From Betaproteobacteria bacterium (GTDB taxonomy: Bacteria; Desulfobacterota; Desulfovibrionia; Desulfovibrionales; Desulfovibrionaceae): 6,453 nucleotides of DNA. Below the pieces are notes generated by a model. That model was not told the origin of the DNA and searched no databases. It worked only from the letters and a program-made list of their open reading frames with translations. The stretch is taken from assembly GCA_009778295.1 (NCBI GenBank), contig WRKB01000239.1:1-6453 (forward strand), read 5' to 3'. The translations under genes and the position numbers were made by a program. Positions within the stretch are counted from its first letter, which is position 1. The number at the start of each line of letters is the position of its first letter. Below are positions 1 through 5,575 of this stretch, one piece after another.

Positions 1-1
1 G

Positions 2-199
2 CTTTTCGCCATGTTCGGCGCGGAGGGAGAACACGTCGATTACGCGGCCCACCTGTTCGGCATGGCGGCCGGTCTGGTCATGAGCTATGCGTATTGCCGC
101 CTGCTGCCGTCTGCCCCCACCCCCGTCCGGATGCGCCTGGCAAGCTCGGCCGCTGTGCCCGTCCTTTTTGCTCTGGCATGGCATCTTGCTTTGAGATAA
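2..199 (+). CDS. Rhomboid family intramembrane serine protease, C-terminal fragment
   Basis: This is the 3' end of a gene whose start lies outside the window; 65 codons remain, ending in TAA. The fragment contains HVDYAAHLFGMAAG, which matches the last catalytic transmembrane helix of rhomboids: an AH..G motif in which the His (codon at 50-52) would be the base of the Ser-His dyad. A second hydrophobic stretch (AAVPVLFALAWHLAL) ends the protein, giving one extra membrane segment after the catalytic one. The catalytic Ser helix (GxSG) is not in the window, so activity cannot be judged. Rhomboids cleave membrane proteins within the lipid bilayer. The family call rests on this short motif only. 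Confidence 0.72.
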   Translation, partial: LFAMFGAEGEHVDYAAHLFGMAAGLVMSYAYCRLLPSAPTPVRMRLASSAAVPVLFALAWHLALR

Positions 200-204
200 G
201 ATGG

Positions 205-243
205 GATGTCAGGCTGCAATCAAACGGATTGCAACCTGGCATC
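205..243. repeat. Long imperfect hairpin after the rhomboid gene
   Basis: Positions 205-221 pair with 227-243 around a 5-nt loop (AAACG). The 17-pair stem has one T-G wobble (209/239) and one C-A mismatch (214/234). It starts 5 bp after the rhomboid stop codon. No T-run follows, so it is not a standard intrinsic terminator. It may be an mRNA 3' end stabiliser, a factor-assisted terminator or a REP-like palindrome. A small second hairpin, GCGCC-AAA-GGCGC, sits at 250-262. Confidence 0.6.
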
Positions 244-368
244 GGACTGGCGCCAAAGGCGCTTCCCGCGAAGGCACAGACGGCATTCACCCACTCCGCC
301 GGTACATGCCGAGCGGATGTGACCTTCAGCAGTTGAAGCCACATGGCACAACGACAAGGAGTCTATAT

Positions 369-659
369 ATGAAAATGCTTACGCTCGCCCTGTTGTGCGT
401 CCTTGGATGCGCGGCCTGCGCGAAACAGATGACAACGCTTTCGGACGGACAGCCGGGCTATGCCGTATATTGCGATACCTATCGGGAACGGTGCCTTGAC
501 GATATCGCGCGTTTGTGCCGGGGGAAAAGCTATATGATCGTTACGGAACGTTCCCGGGAACATATCCCGCCGCTCGGCAAGCCCCCTGACACCGGAGGGG
601 TTTTTCTCACTTTCAACAGCCGGTATTGGATGGAAGTGCGTTGCGACCCGTCATTTTAG
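369..659 (+). CDS. Small secreted lipoprotein, unknown function
   Basis: The protein has 96 aa. The start at 369 is chosen because AAGGAG (356-361) lies 7 bp upstream and the protein then begins with a typical signal peptide (MKMLTLALLCVLGCAACAKQ). The frame is open upstream to 201, but that extension lacks a ribosome site and would bury the signal. Cleavage before Cys14 (VLGC) or Cys17 (CAAC) would give a lipid-anchored protein. The mature part has a pattern of spaced cysteines, C..YRERCLDDIARLC.G.SYMIV, which resembles the C...A...C..G.Y.I core common in short bacterial envelope lipoproteins of unknown role. A last Cys is near the C-terminus (EVRCDPSF). It stands alone between the rhomboid gene and a convergent flavoprotein gene. 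No function is claimed. Confidence 0.75.
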   Translation: MKMLTLALLCVLGCAACAKQMTTLSDGQPGYAVYCDTYRERCLDDIARLCRGKSYMIVTERSREHIPPLGKPPDTGGVFLTFNSRYWMEVRCDPSF

Positions 660-691
660 AGCTTTTTTGAGTTTGTCGCCCCGGCCCGGCA

Positions 692-1180
692 TTACGACGC
701 GTTGAACGCCTTGGCTGTCCTGGCTTTGCCGCTCACCTCGAGCGGGCAAAGCCGGACAAGACAGGTGCGGGTGTCGAAGCGGGCGATATAGGCGTCGATC
801 TCCTCAAGGGGGCGGCCTGTGAGCCGCTGCGCAAAGAGCCTGAGGCCGCGCAGCCGTTCCTGCTCATCCTGAACCGTCTCCGCGCGGGCTGTGACTATCA
901 CGCTTGCATACTCCGTGGAGAAGTCTTTCGGCAGCACCTCGGCCTTATGCACCACGCACAGGCAGACACTGGGGTTTTTCCGGATGTACTCAAGCTTTTT
1001 GCCTTCCAGGGCGCAATGAAAAAAGATATCGGGCCACTTCGCGCCTTGCGCGTCATCAAGCGCATAGTTGACGGGCACGCCATACGCGCTTTCGCCTGCC
1101 ATGCTGAGTACGCCCCAGCTGCCCTGCCGCAGCAGATCCAAAGTTGCCGCGTCAGAAAGTTGCCTGTCACTACGACGCAT
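692..1180 (-). CDS. NimA-like pyridoxamine 5'-phosphate oxidase family protein (FMN-binding split barrel)
   Basis: The protein has 162 aa. The N-terminus MRRSDRQLSD, then LLRQGSWGVLSMAGESAYGVPVNYAL, and IFFHCALEGKKLEYIRKNPSVCLCVV (about residues 52-77) are the signature blocks of the NimA/PNPOx-like split-barrel family. Members bind FMN or related cofactors; the founder NimA is tied to 5-nitroimidazole resistance, but most relatives have no proven substrate. HSALEGKK-type residues usually contact the cofactor, and here the block reads HCALEGKK. AAGGAAGG precedes the start by about 6 bp. It lies 57 bp downstream of gdhA on the same strand with no clear terminator between them, so it may be co-transcribed. 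It converges on the lipoprotein gene. The family is well supported; a role in drug resistance would be speculation. Confidence 0.85.
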   Translation of the reverse strand: MRRSDRQLSDAATLDLLRQGSWGVLSMAGESAYGVPVNYALDDAQGAKWPDIFFHCALEGKKLEYIRKNPSVCLCVVHKAEVLPKDFSTEYASVIVTARAETVQDEQERLRGLRLFAQRLTGRPLEEIDAYIARFDTRTCLVRLCPLEVSGKARTAKAFNAS

Positions 1181-1237
1181 GGGATGCCTTCCTTATCAGA
1201 GTATTTTTGCAATATGTGATCTCAAGGTTCAAACGCT

Positions 1238-2587
1238 CTATATGCCCTGTTCGATCATGGCGTCCGCAACCTTGCGGAAGCCGGCGATATTGGCTCCGAG
1301 CACATAATTGCCCGGCTGGCCGAATTCTTTCGCGGTGTCATGCATGGCGGTAAAAATCTGCGTCATGATTTCCTTGATTTTCTTGTCCACCATTTCGAAG
1401 CTCCATTGCTGCATACTGGCGTTTTGCGCCATCTCCAGCTGGCTGGTCGCCACGCCGCCGGCATTGGCAGCTTTACCCGGGGCATACGCAATGCCTGCCG
1501 AGAGAAAAATATCGACCGCCTTGGCCGTGGAGGGCATGTTGGCGCCTTCGCACACCAGGATACAGCCATTGGCCAGCAGTTGCTTCGCATCTTTCTCGTT
1601 CAGTTCGTTCTGGGTAGCGCAGGGAAAAGCCGCTTGGCACGGAACGGACCATACCGCGTTACGGCCTTTGGGATAACTTTTCACCGGGGTGTAGACGGCG
1701 TCTTTGCACAGTTCGGCATAGCGGGTCAGACGGGCGCGTTCCACCTCTTTCACCTGTTTGAGCACCTCAAGATTGATGCCGGCAGGATGATGGATCATGC
1801 CCTGGGAATCACTGAGCGTAACGGGTTTTGCCCCATACTGGTACAATTTTTCCACAGTGTAGATGGCCACGTTGCCCGAGCCGGAAACCGCGCAGACCAT
1901 GCCCCCCAATTTTTTCTTGTTGACCTTGAGCATGTTCTCCGCCATGTAGACCGCCCCGTAGCCTGTGGCTTCCGTGCGGGCAAGCGACCCGCCCCATTTG
2001 ACATTTTTTCCGGTCAGCACGCCTTCAAAGTGGGCGGTAAGACGCTTGTACTGGCCGAACATGTAGCCGATCTCGCGCCCCCCCACGCCTATATCTCCGG
2101 CGGGCACATCCGTGGTCGGGCCGAGATGGCGGAACAATTCGGTCATGAAGGACTGGCAGAAACGCATGATTTCGCTCTCTGACTTGCCCTTGGGATCAAA
2201 ATTGGACCCCCCCTTGGCGCCGCCCAGGGACAGACCGGTCAGAGAATTTTTGAAGGTCTGCTCAAAACCGAGGAATTTGAGCGTTCCCAAGGTCACCGAG
2301 GGGTGGAAGCGAAAACCGCCCTTATACGGCCCCAGGGCGGAGTTGAACTGAATGCGGAAGCCCCGGTTGATGCGCATTCCTCCCTTGTCGTCAATCCAGG
2401 GCACGGCGAAGATGATCTGGCGTTCCGGCTCAATCACGCGTTCCCCGATGCGATATTTCTGGTACTTGGGTTCGCGCTGGAAGAGAGGGTGCAGAGAAAG
2501 CATGACCTCCTCGACCGCCTGGTGAAACTCACCTTCAGCCGGGTTCATCGCAACGGCCCGGTCGATCAGTTCGCGTGCATACGACAT
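1238..2587 (-). CDS. gdhA: NADP-specific glutamate dehydrogenase
   Basis: Reversible reductive amination of 2-oxoglutarate with ammonium to L-glutamate, a cytosolic entry point for nitrogen. The protein has 449 aa, the usual length for hexameric bacterial GdhA (E. coli 447). Motifs in order: PYKGGFRFHPSV (substrate Lys89), FKNSLTGLSLGGAKGGSNFDP (catalytic Lys125), PAGDIGVGGREIGYMFGQYKR (Asp165), the dinucleotide loop SGSGNVA (235-241), then LSDSQG, where a Ser rather than an acidic residue follows the second strand, fitting NADP use. NAGGVATSQLEMAQNA at about 375-390 is also typical. The start MSYARELIDR is chosen because AGGAG lies 9 bp upstream and the match to E. coli begins there; the frame extends upstream to 2728, but the extra 47 residues overlap the promoter and look non-coding. 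The family identity is very strong. Confidence 0.97.
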   Translation of the reverse strand: MSYARELIDRAVAMNPAEGEFHQAVEEVMLSLHPLFQREPKYQKYRIGERVIEPERQIIFAVPWIDDKGGMRINRGFRIQFNSALGPYKGGFRFHPSVTLGTLKFLGFEQTFKNSLTGLSLGGAKGGSNFDPKGKSESEIMRFCQSFMTELFRHLGPTTDVPAGDIGVGGREIGYMFGQYKRLTAHFEGVLTGKNVKWGGSLARTEATGYGAVYMAENMLKVNKKKLGGMVCAVSGSGNVAIYTVEKLYQYGAKPVTLSDSQGMIHHPAGINLEVLKQVKEVERARLTRYAELCKDAVYTPVKSYPKGRNAVWSVPCQAAFPCATQNELNEKDAKQLLANGCILVCEGANMPSTAKAVDIFLSAGIAYAPGKAANAGGVATSQLEMAQNASMQQWSFEMVDKKIKEIMTQIFTAMHDTAKEFGQPGNYVLGANIAGFRKVADAMIEQGI

Positions 2588-2632
2588 GGGAGTGTTCTCC
2601 TGATTTTTTAGTGTGTTGATAAACAAAAAACT

Positions 2633-2662
2633 ACGATATGCGCTTTTTTTTGCAAATGTCAA
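2633..2662 (-). promoter_or_regulatory. Probable gdhA promoter (sigma-70 type)
   Basis: On the minus strand, TTGACA (2662-2657) is followed after 18 bp by TATCGT (2638-2633). The predicted start near 2626 leaves a leader of about 40 nt before gdhA. The A-tract between the boxes (AAAAAAAA) may favour bending. The -35 box is a perfect consensus; the -10 matches 4 of 6. Confidence 0.55.
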
Positions 2663-2673
2663 TGCCGCGCGCC

Positions 2674-2783
2674 CCCCTACACCCAGGGGGTGGAGCATCT
2701 TATTTTTCAGGAGCCGCAAGCCCCCCAAAGCAGCTTTGGTGTGCCTGTAGGAAAAACAAGATACGCAGCCCTGGGTGTAGGGG
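2674..2783. repeat. 15-bp inverted repeat flanking the gdhA / tRNA-Lys intergenic core
   Basis: CCCCTACACCCAGGG (2674-2688) is repeated in inverted form as CCCTGGGTGTAGGGG (2769-2783), a perfect 15-bp match with 80 bp between. Read in the direction of transcription, each copy lies just upstream of a -35 box: 11 bp from that of gdhA and 8 bp from that of tRNA-Lys. A small hairpin (CCAAAG-CAG-CTTTGG, 2725-2739) sits near the centre. Two readings are possible: a shared regulator site serving both promoters, or a ~110-bp non-coding mobile unit with terminal inverted repeats. No clear target-site duplication is visible. Confidence 0.6.
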
Positions 2784-2791
2784 CGCAGCGC

Positions 2792-2820
2792 TTGACAAAC
2801 AATGCCTCTCCGACTATATA
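2792..2820 (+). promoter_or_regulatory. tRNA-Lys promoter
   Basis: TTGACA (2792-2797) is followed after exactly 17 bp by TATATA (2815-2820); the tRNA begins 12 bp further on. This is a near-consensus sigma-70 promoter, as expected for a stable RNA gene, and indicates that the tRNA is expressed. Confidence 0.75.
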
Positions 2821-2832
2821 TACTTTTTTATC

Positions 2833-2908
2833 GGGTCGTTAACTCAGTAGGTAGAGTATCTGCCTTTTAAGCAGAGAGTCGCAGGTTCGATCCCCGCACG
2901 ACCCACCA
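2833..2908 (+). tRNA. tRNA-Lys (UUU anticodon), CCA encoded
   Basis: Full cloverleaf. The acceptor GGGTCGT (2833-2839) pairs with ACGACCC (2898-2904); D-stem ACTC/GAGT; anticodon stem TCTGC/GCAGA around loop CTTTTAA, with anticodon TTT at 2866-2868; a 5-nt variable loop; T-arm GCAGG-TTCGATC-CCCGC; discriminator A2905 and genomic CCA 2906-2908. Pair 51-63 in the T-stem is A-C (2883/2895), a mismatch where a Watson-Crick pair is normal. An integrase gene begins about 110 bp downstream, so the 3' half of this tRNA is the likely integration site. The intact promoter argues that it is functional. Confidence 0.96.
2886..2908 (+). other. Predicted attachment site (attL/attB-like) at the tRNA-Lys 3' end
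   Basis: Tyrosine recombinases commonly use the T-loop and acceptor 3' part of tRNA genes as crossover region, and the recombinase here starts directly behind this tRNA. The exact core cannot be set, because the second copy is not in the window: I found no repeat of the tRNA 3' end between 2909 and 6453. The limits given are therefore nominal. Confidence 0.5.
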
Positions 2909-2917
2909 AGAGAATAC

Positions 2918-2958
2918 AGGCGGTTAGCTTCAAAAGAGCTGGCCGCCTTCTCCGTTTT
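2918..2958 (+). terminator. Hairpin terminator after tRNA-Lys
   Basis: Positions 2918-2929 pair with 2937-2948 (12 pairs, two of them G-U) around the 7-nt loop TCAAAAG, followed by TCTCCGTTTT. The T-rich tail is interrupted, so efficiency is uncertain. Its place, 10 bp after the CCA, fits termination of the tRNA transcript. Confidence 0.55.
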
Positions 2959-2976
2959 GGATAAGTTTTGGATAAG
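2955..2976. repeat. Tandem 11-bp repeat upstream of the integrase
   Basis: TTTTGGATAAG occurs twice back to back (2955-2965 and 2966-2976). It lies between the tRNA terminator and the integrase start. The position suggests arm-type binding sites for the integrase, or sites for the excisionase-like protein, but this is inference. Confidence 0.6.
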
Positions 2977-3015
2977 AAAGTTGCCCTTGTGAGGGCTAAC
3001 AGGTACAAGGCGACT

Positions 3016-4230
3016 ATGGCCAATCAGTCGCGTAAATACATCAAAACAAAGTTCGAGGGCGTATTCTATCGCCTTTCCACGCGCAGGGATCCGCGCACAG
3101 GCGAGTGTGACCGCGTATACTGCTTCTGGTATGCGGACGCCGAAGGCAAGGGCCACTGGAAAACGGTCGGCAGGCATAGCAAAGGCGAGCGCCCCCAGAC
3201 CGTGCGGCAGGCCCGGGCCGAATTCCTGGCCGAATTGGCCGGTGGCTCGAATCCAATCCAGCGAGACAAGTACACCGTCGGCGATGCCGTCGACGCCTAT
3301 GTCGCCTGGGCGCGCGGAGAAGGCAAGCACATCGCGCAGCCCATGCAGCAATACGACAAGCACATGCGGGCCAGACTGCACGCGGTGCCCGTTTCGTCCG
3401 TCACGCCGAGCATGCTCTCGCGCATTAAGGCGGAGCTGATGGAAACGCCTGCCACACTCAAAAAGCCCATAACGCCCAAAGAAGGATATACGCCTGCTCC
3501 GGCGCGAAAACTCTCCCCCCAGACCGTTGTGCATCAGTTCAGCTTTCTGCGCAGGGCCGTGAACCGTGCTGTGGCCACCGGCGACTGGAGCGGGGTCAAT
3601 CCCTTTGCCAGCAGGCAGAGCGGCCCTTGGCAGATGCCCAGAGTGGATAACAAGCGCCTGCGTTTTTTTACTCCGGACGAAGCGGCCATGCTCCTGGCCA
3701 AGCTGGCCACAAGTAGCAGACAACTCCACGACATGGCCCTGCTCTCGCTCAAAACCGGCATGCGGGCCACGGAAATATTCAAGTTGCGCGCTCAGGACGT
3801 GGATGCCCACGCCGGCATCCTGCACGTTACGGCCAAGGGCGGCCGTGTCGAATCGGTACAGGCACCCAAAGACGTGATCACCATGCTGCGCAAATATGGG
3901 CGCAGAGGTGGAGAATATATTTTCCAGGAACGCAGTACCGGAGACTCCATCAAGCGCACGTCCGATGCCTTCAACAGGGCTGTCGTGGATCTCGGCCTGG
4001 ACACCAGTGAGGGAAATTCGCGCTTTGCCGTGACTTTTCACACCTTGCGCCATACCTTTGCCAGTTGGCTTGCCCAGAGCGGCAAGGTGAGCCTGCTGGA
4101 ACTCAAGGCGCTGATGCGCCACGAAACCCTGGCCATGACGCAACGCTATGCCCACCTTATTCCCGGACAGGAACGCAAGCGCCTGGCGATTATCGACACT
4201 ATGCTGAATGCGGCGAAAAAACATAGTTAG
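3016..4230 (+). CDS. Tyrosine recombinase / site-specific integrase of a tRNA-Lys island
   Basis: The protein has 404 aa with a phage-integrase catalytic domain in its C-terminal half. The catalytic set is complete: Arg250 (KTGMRATEI), Lys274 (TAKGGR), His342 and Arg345 (HTLRHTFASWLAQ), His369 (LMRHETLAMTQRYAHL) and nucleophile Tyr378. The N-terminal part (to about 80) has the basic, arm-binding look of island integrases, followed by a core-binding domain at about 85-190 (YTVGDAVDAYVAWARGEG onward). The ATG at 3016 is preferred: AAGG lies 5 bp upstream. The frame could start at a TTG (2968), but that falls in the tandem repeat and lacks a ribosome site. It reads away from tRNA-Lys and ends tail to tail, with a 4-bp overlap, against the excisionase-like gene. 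It should catalyse integration and excision of the element at the tRNA. Confidence 0.96.
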   Translation: MANQSRKYIKTKFEGVFYRLSTRRDPRTGECDRVYCFWYADAEGKGHWKTVGRHSKGERPQTVRQARAEFLAELAGGSNPIQRDKYTVGDAVDAYVAWARGEGKHIAQPMQQYDKHMRARLHAVPVSSVTPSMLSRIKAELMETPATLKKPITPKEGYTPAPARKLSPQTVVHQFSFLRRAVNRAVATGDWSGVNPFASRQSGPWQMPRVDNKRLRFFTPDEAAMLLAKLATSSRQLHDMALLSLKTGMRATEIFKLRAQDVDAHAGILHVTAKGGRVESVQAPKDVITMLRKYGRRGGEYIFQERSTGDSIKRTSDAFNRAVVDLGLDTSEGNSRFAVTFHTLRHTFASWLAQSGKVSLLELKALMRHETLAMTQRYAHLIPGQERKRLAIIDTMLNAAKKHS

Positions 4231-4514
4231 TCAGCCTCTCCTGTTGTTCTGACCCGCCCGGCCTCGATAAACGCATCCAGAATAACACGCTCGTAATAGA
4301 CGCGCCGTCCGATGGTGGTGTACTGTGGCCCGATGCTCAAGTGGCGCCAGCGCTCCAGGTTACGTTCGAGAATGCCGTATTCTTCTTCCACCTCTTTGGA
4401 TGAAAGCAGTTTTCTGCCGGGCTTCATGGTCTGGACAGCCGCCAAGGCGCGTTCTGTCGTTTTGTCGACAATCGCCGCAATCTGTTCCGGGGTCATAAAG
4501 GCTACCTGAGTCAT
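4227..4514 (-). CDS. AlpA/excisionase-like helix-turn-helix DNA-binding protein
   Basis: The protein has 95 aa. Residues 36-58 (LLSSKEVEEEYGILERNLERWRH) form a MerR-type helix-turn-helix as in AlpA and Xis proteins, followed by the wing GPQYTTIGRRVYYERVILDAFIEAGR (62-87). An extra N-terminal helix (about 8-30) is unlike the shortest Xis proteins and may aid oligomerisation. The start at 4514 has GGAGG 4 bp upstream and overlaps the stop of the preceding gene as ATGA, so translation is probably coupled. It is the last gene of the minus-strand operon and overlaps the 3' end of the integrase by 4 bp. Likely role: directionality factor for excision or a transcription regulator of the element; the sequence does not decide between them. 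Confidence 0.8.
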   Translation of the reverse strand: MTQVAFMTPEQIAAIVDKTTERALAAVQTMKPGRKLLSSKEVEEEYGILERNLERWRHLSIGPQYTTIGRRVYYERVILDAFIEAGRVRTTGEAD

Positions 4515-4861
4515 ATGGCCTCCAAATTTTCCCGCGCGATATCCACGGCAGCGGTGGCGGCTTCCTTGGTTCTCAGCAGTTCATTGATCCCATTGCCCCA
4601 GAGACGATGGAGTGTCACCATATCTAACGTAAACGCGAGGCACTCGCGCTCCCATTCAAGCGCCTCGCATAGATCTATGATCAACGGCATGACCGTGCGA
4701 GAGGTGACGATAAAAACAGCGTTTTTGACTTGCTGTTTTAAGGAATCGCCCCTGTGGCCAGTCTTTTTGTAGTCAAAATACGCCATGCCGGAATCCCATG
4801 GTCCAGGCGAGGCACCCTCACAAATCTGCCTGAGCTTATCAATCGCTTTTATTTCGCTCAT
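4511..4861 (-). CDS. Phage-type hypothetical protein with SPGPW motif
   Basis: The protein has 116 aa. The start MSEIKAIDKL is chosen because GGAGG lies 7 bp upstream and the ATG overlaps the stop of the ASCH gene (ATGA); the open frame runs further up to 4966 inside the ASCH gene but has no support there. Residues 1-22 (MSEIKAIDKLRQICEGASPGPW) match the opening seen in many small prophage proteins, which then carry an N-A-x-F-I-x-x-S/A-R-T block; here it is NAVFIVTSRTVMPLIIDLCEALEWERE (47-73), predicted helical. The rest is helical too. No enzyme motif or membrane segment is visible. The function is unknown. Its fixed place between the ASCH and AlpA-like genes marks it as part of the same module. 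Confidence 0.8.
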   Translation of the reverse strand: MSEIKAIDKLRQICEGASPGPWDSGMAYFDYKKTGHRGDSLKQQVKNAVFIVTSRTVMPLIIDLCEALEWERECLAFTLDMVTLHRLWGNGINELLRTKEAATAAVDIARENLEAI

Positions 4862-5244
4862 GACGGCACCTCCATACGGGTAATCGACCTTGAAAAAGCC
4901 AAGTGCCCCCTTATAGGGGAAAACGGCACGCGCCGGGCATGGGTTAGCTCCCAGTTGAAGCAGCAATCGCCAGCCCAGCGGCTAGGGAGGTGGAATTTAT
5001 GACCGGATGTGATGGTGAGGGCACCGACGATACCGCCTTTTAGGAATCCCTTCTTGAAAACCTCTTGGAGTTCCGGGTGATAATAGATATTGGCTTCCTT
5101 ATCCACGCGCTTTCCGGCATGGATGAGGATGGTGCGGTTCAGGAACTGCGCCGGACATTTCCAGGTCCGGTTTTCGATATCCTTTCCATGCACGATGATG
5201 GCGTCCGCCCAGGGCTGCTGGATGGAAACAGCGTGGAAGATCAT
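4858..5244 (-). CDS. ASCH-domain protein (PUA-like fold)
   Basis: The protein has 128 aa. It opens with MIFHAVSIQQPWADAIIVHGKDIENRTW, the classic ASCH start (S-I-x-Q-P-W-A followed by GKDIENR at 20-26), with the conserved Lys21, Glu24 and Arg26. ILIHAGKR (39-46), GGIVGALTI (70-78) and a closing block WELTHARRVPFSPIRGHLAF (98-117) fit phage-type ASCH proteins. ASCH domains share the PUA fold and are thought to bind RNA or modified nucleotides; E. coli YqfB hydrolyses N4-acetylcytidine. GGAG lies about 8 bp before the start. The start overlaps the stop of an upstream 34-codon ORF (ATGA) and its stop overlaps the next start in the same way. Whether it is an enzyme, an RNA binder or an anti-defence factor cannot be told. 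Confidence 0.85.
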   Translation of the reverse strand: MIFHAVSIQQPWADAIIVHGKDIENRTWKCPAQFLNRTILIHAGKRVDKEANIYYHPELQEVFKKGFLKGGIVGALTITSGHKFHLPSRWAGDCCFNWELTHARRVPFSPIRGHLAFSRSITRMEVPS

Positions 5245-5345
5245 GCCGATGCTCCGTCATGATGCAGATATCGACCGATCCGCATGGCTTTTTTATCTGC
5301 TGCGCGCTCAATAGCCACAACATGCACGTCATCGTTGTTGCGCAT
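5241..5345 (-). CDS. Small ORF (34 aa) heading the ASCH operon
   Basis: MRNNDDVHVVAIERAADKKAMRIGRYLHHDGASA, a charged, helix-prone peptide. Support: its TGA overlaps the ATG of the ASCH gene (ATGA at 5244-5241), the same junction used twice more downstream, and the composition is protein-like. Weakness: no clear ribosome site precedes the ATG at 5345. The frame stays open upstream to a TAA at 5412-5414 without any ATG, GTG or TTG start. A strong AGGAGG (5420-5415) precedes an ATG at 5403, but that is in another frame and gives only 24 codons (5403-5329); a small indel could have separated the two. No function recognised. Confidence 0.45.
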   Translation of the reverse strand: MRNNDDVHVVAIERAADKKAMRIGRYLHHDGASA

Positions 5346-5401
5346 GAGCCGGCGTGGGAATGTGATGCAAGGAAACGTCAGCAGGCAAAGTGAGGCGCGG
5401 C

Positions 5402-5494
5402 ATGAACCTGATTACCTCCTGCCACGGCTACTATCCCGAATCAACGCCGGTTCCGTTGCCTGTACATCCCGGCGAAGGTGGAAAAGCGCTTTAG
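5402..5494 (+). CDS. Candidate small ORF (30 aa), weak
   Basis: An ATG at 5402 with TGAGG 6 bp upstream opens 30 codons rich in Pro and Gly (ending HPGEGGKAL), stopping at TAG 5492-5494. A + strand terminator follows at 5522. Another + strand frame (roughly 5412-5597, no start codon) reads YIPAKVEKRFSGAALN and looks at least as protein-like, so the region may hold a frame-disrupted gene rather than this peptide. Confidence 0.22.
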   Translation: MNLITSCHGYYPESTPVPLPVHPGEGGKAL

Positions 5495-5506
5495 CGGAGC
5501 AGCGCT
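5485..5506. repeat. AGCGCT inverted repeat
   Basis: AGCGCT at 5485-5490 and 5501-5506 can form a 6-bp stem with a 10-nt loop. It lies 16 bp before the terminator hairpin. It may be part of the same RNA 3' structure or chance. Confidence 0.3.
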
Positions 5507-5521
5507 GAATTGCCAAACCAC

Positions 5522-5555
5522 ACCCCCGTCTTCTCACCCGGAGGCGGGGGTTTTT
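5522..5555 (+). terminator. Rho-independent terminator, + strand
   Basis: ACCCCCG (5522-5528) pairs with CGGGGGT (5545-5551), with an inner CTC/GAG pairing, followed by a run of five T. The tail is present only on the + strand, so something transcribed rightwards ends here, although no confident + strand gene lies directly upstream. Confidence 0.6.
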
Positions 5556-5575
5556 ACGTCATGCAGGCGTATCGG

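Noticed and set aside
1340..2182. A 280-codon open frame on the + strand
   Set aside because: It is antisense to gdhA, whose identity is certain, and shows no family features.
2588..2728. N-terminal extension of gdhA by 47 codons
   Set aside because: The extra residues overlap the promoter and one arm of the inverted repeat; AGGAG and the family start point support 2587.
2968..3015. TTG start for the integrase
   Set aside because: It sits in the tandem repeat with no ribosome site, whereas the ATG at 3016 has AAGG 5 bp before it.
3854..3861. CGGTACAG inside the integrase as a further copy of the GTACC repeat
   Set aside because: It is only 8 bp, single, and within coding sequence; it is best taken as chance.
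2839..4224. A 461-codon open frame on the minus strand
   Set aside because: It lies fully antisense to the integrase and runs into the tRNA. The integrase has every catalytic residue, while this frame has no recognisable domain and arises from the codon bias of the opposite strand.
5099..5332. A 77-codon minus-strand frame overlapping the ASCH gene
   Set aside because: It is out of frame with the ASCH gene, which has clear family motifs; no ribosome site is seen.
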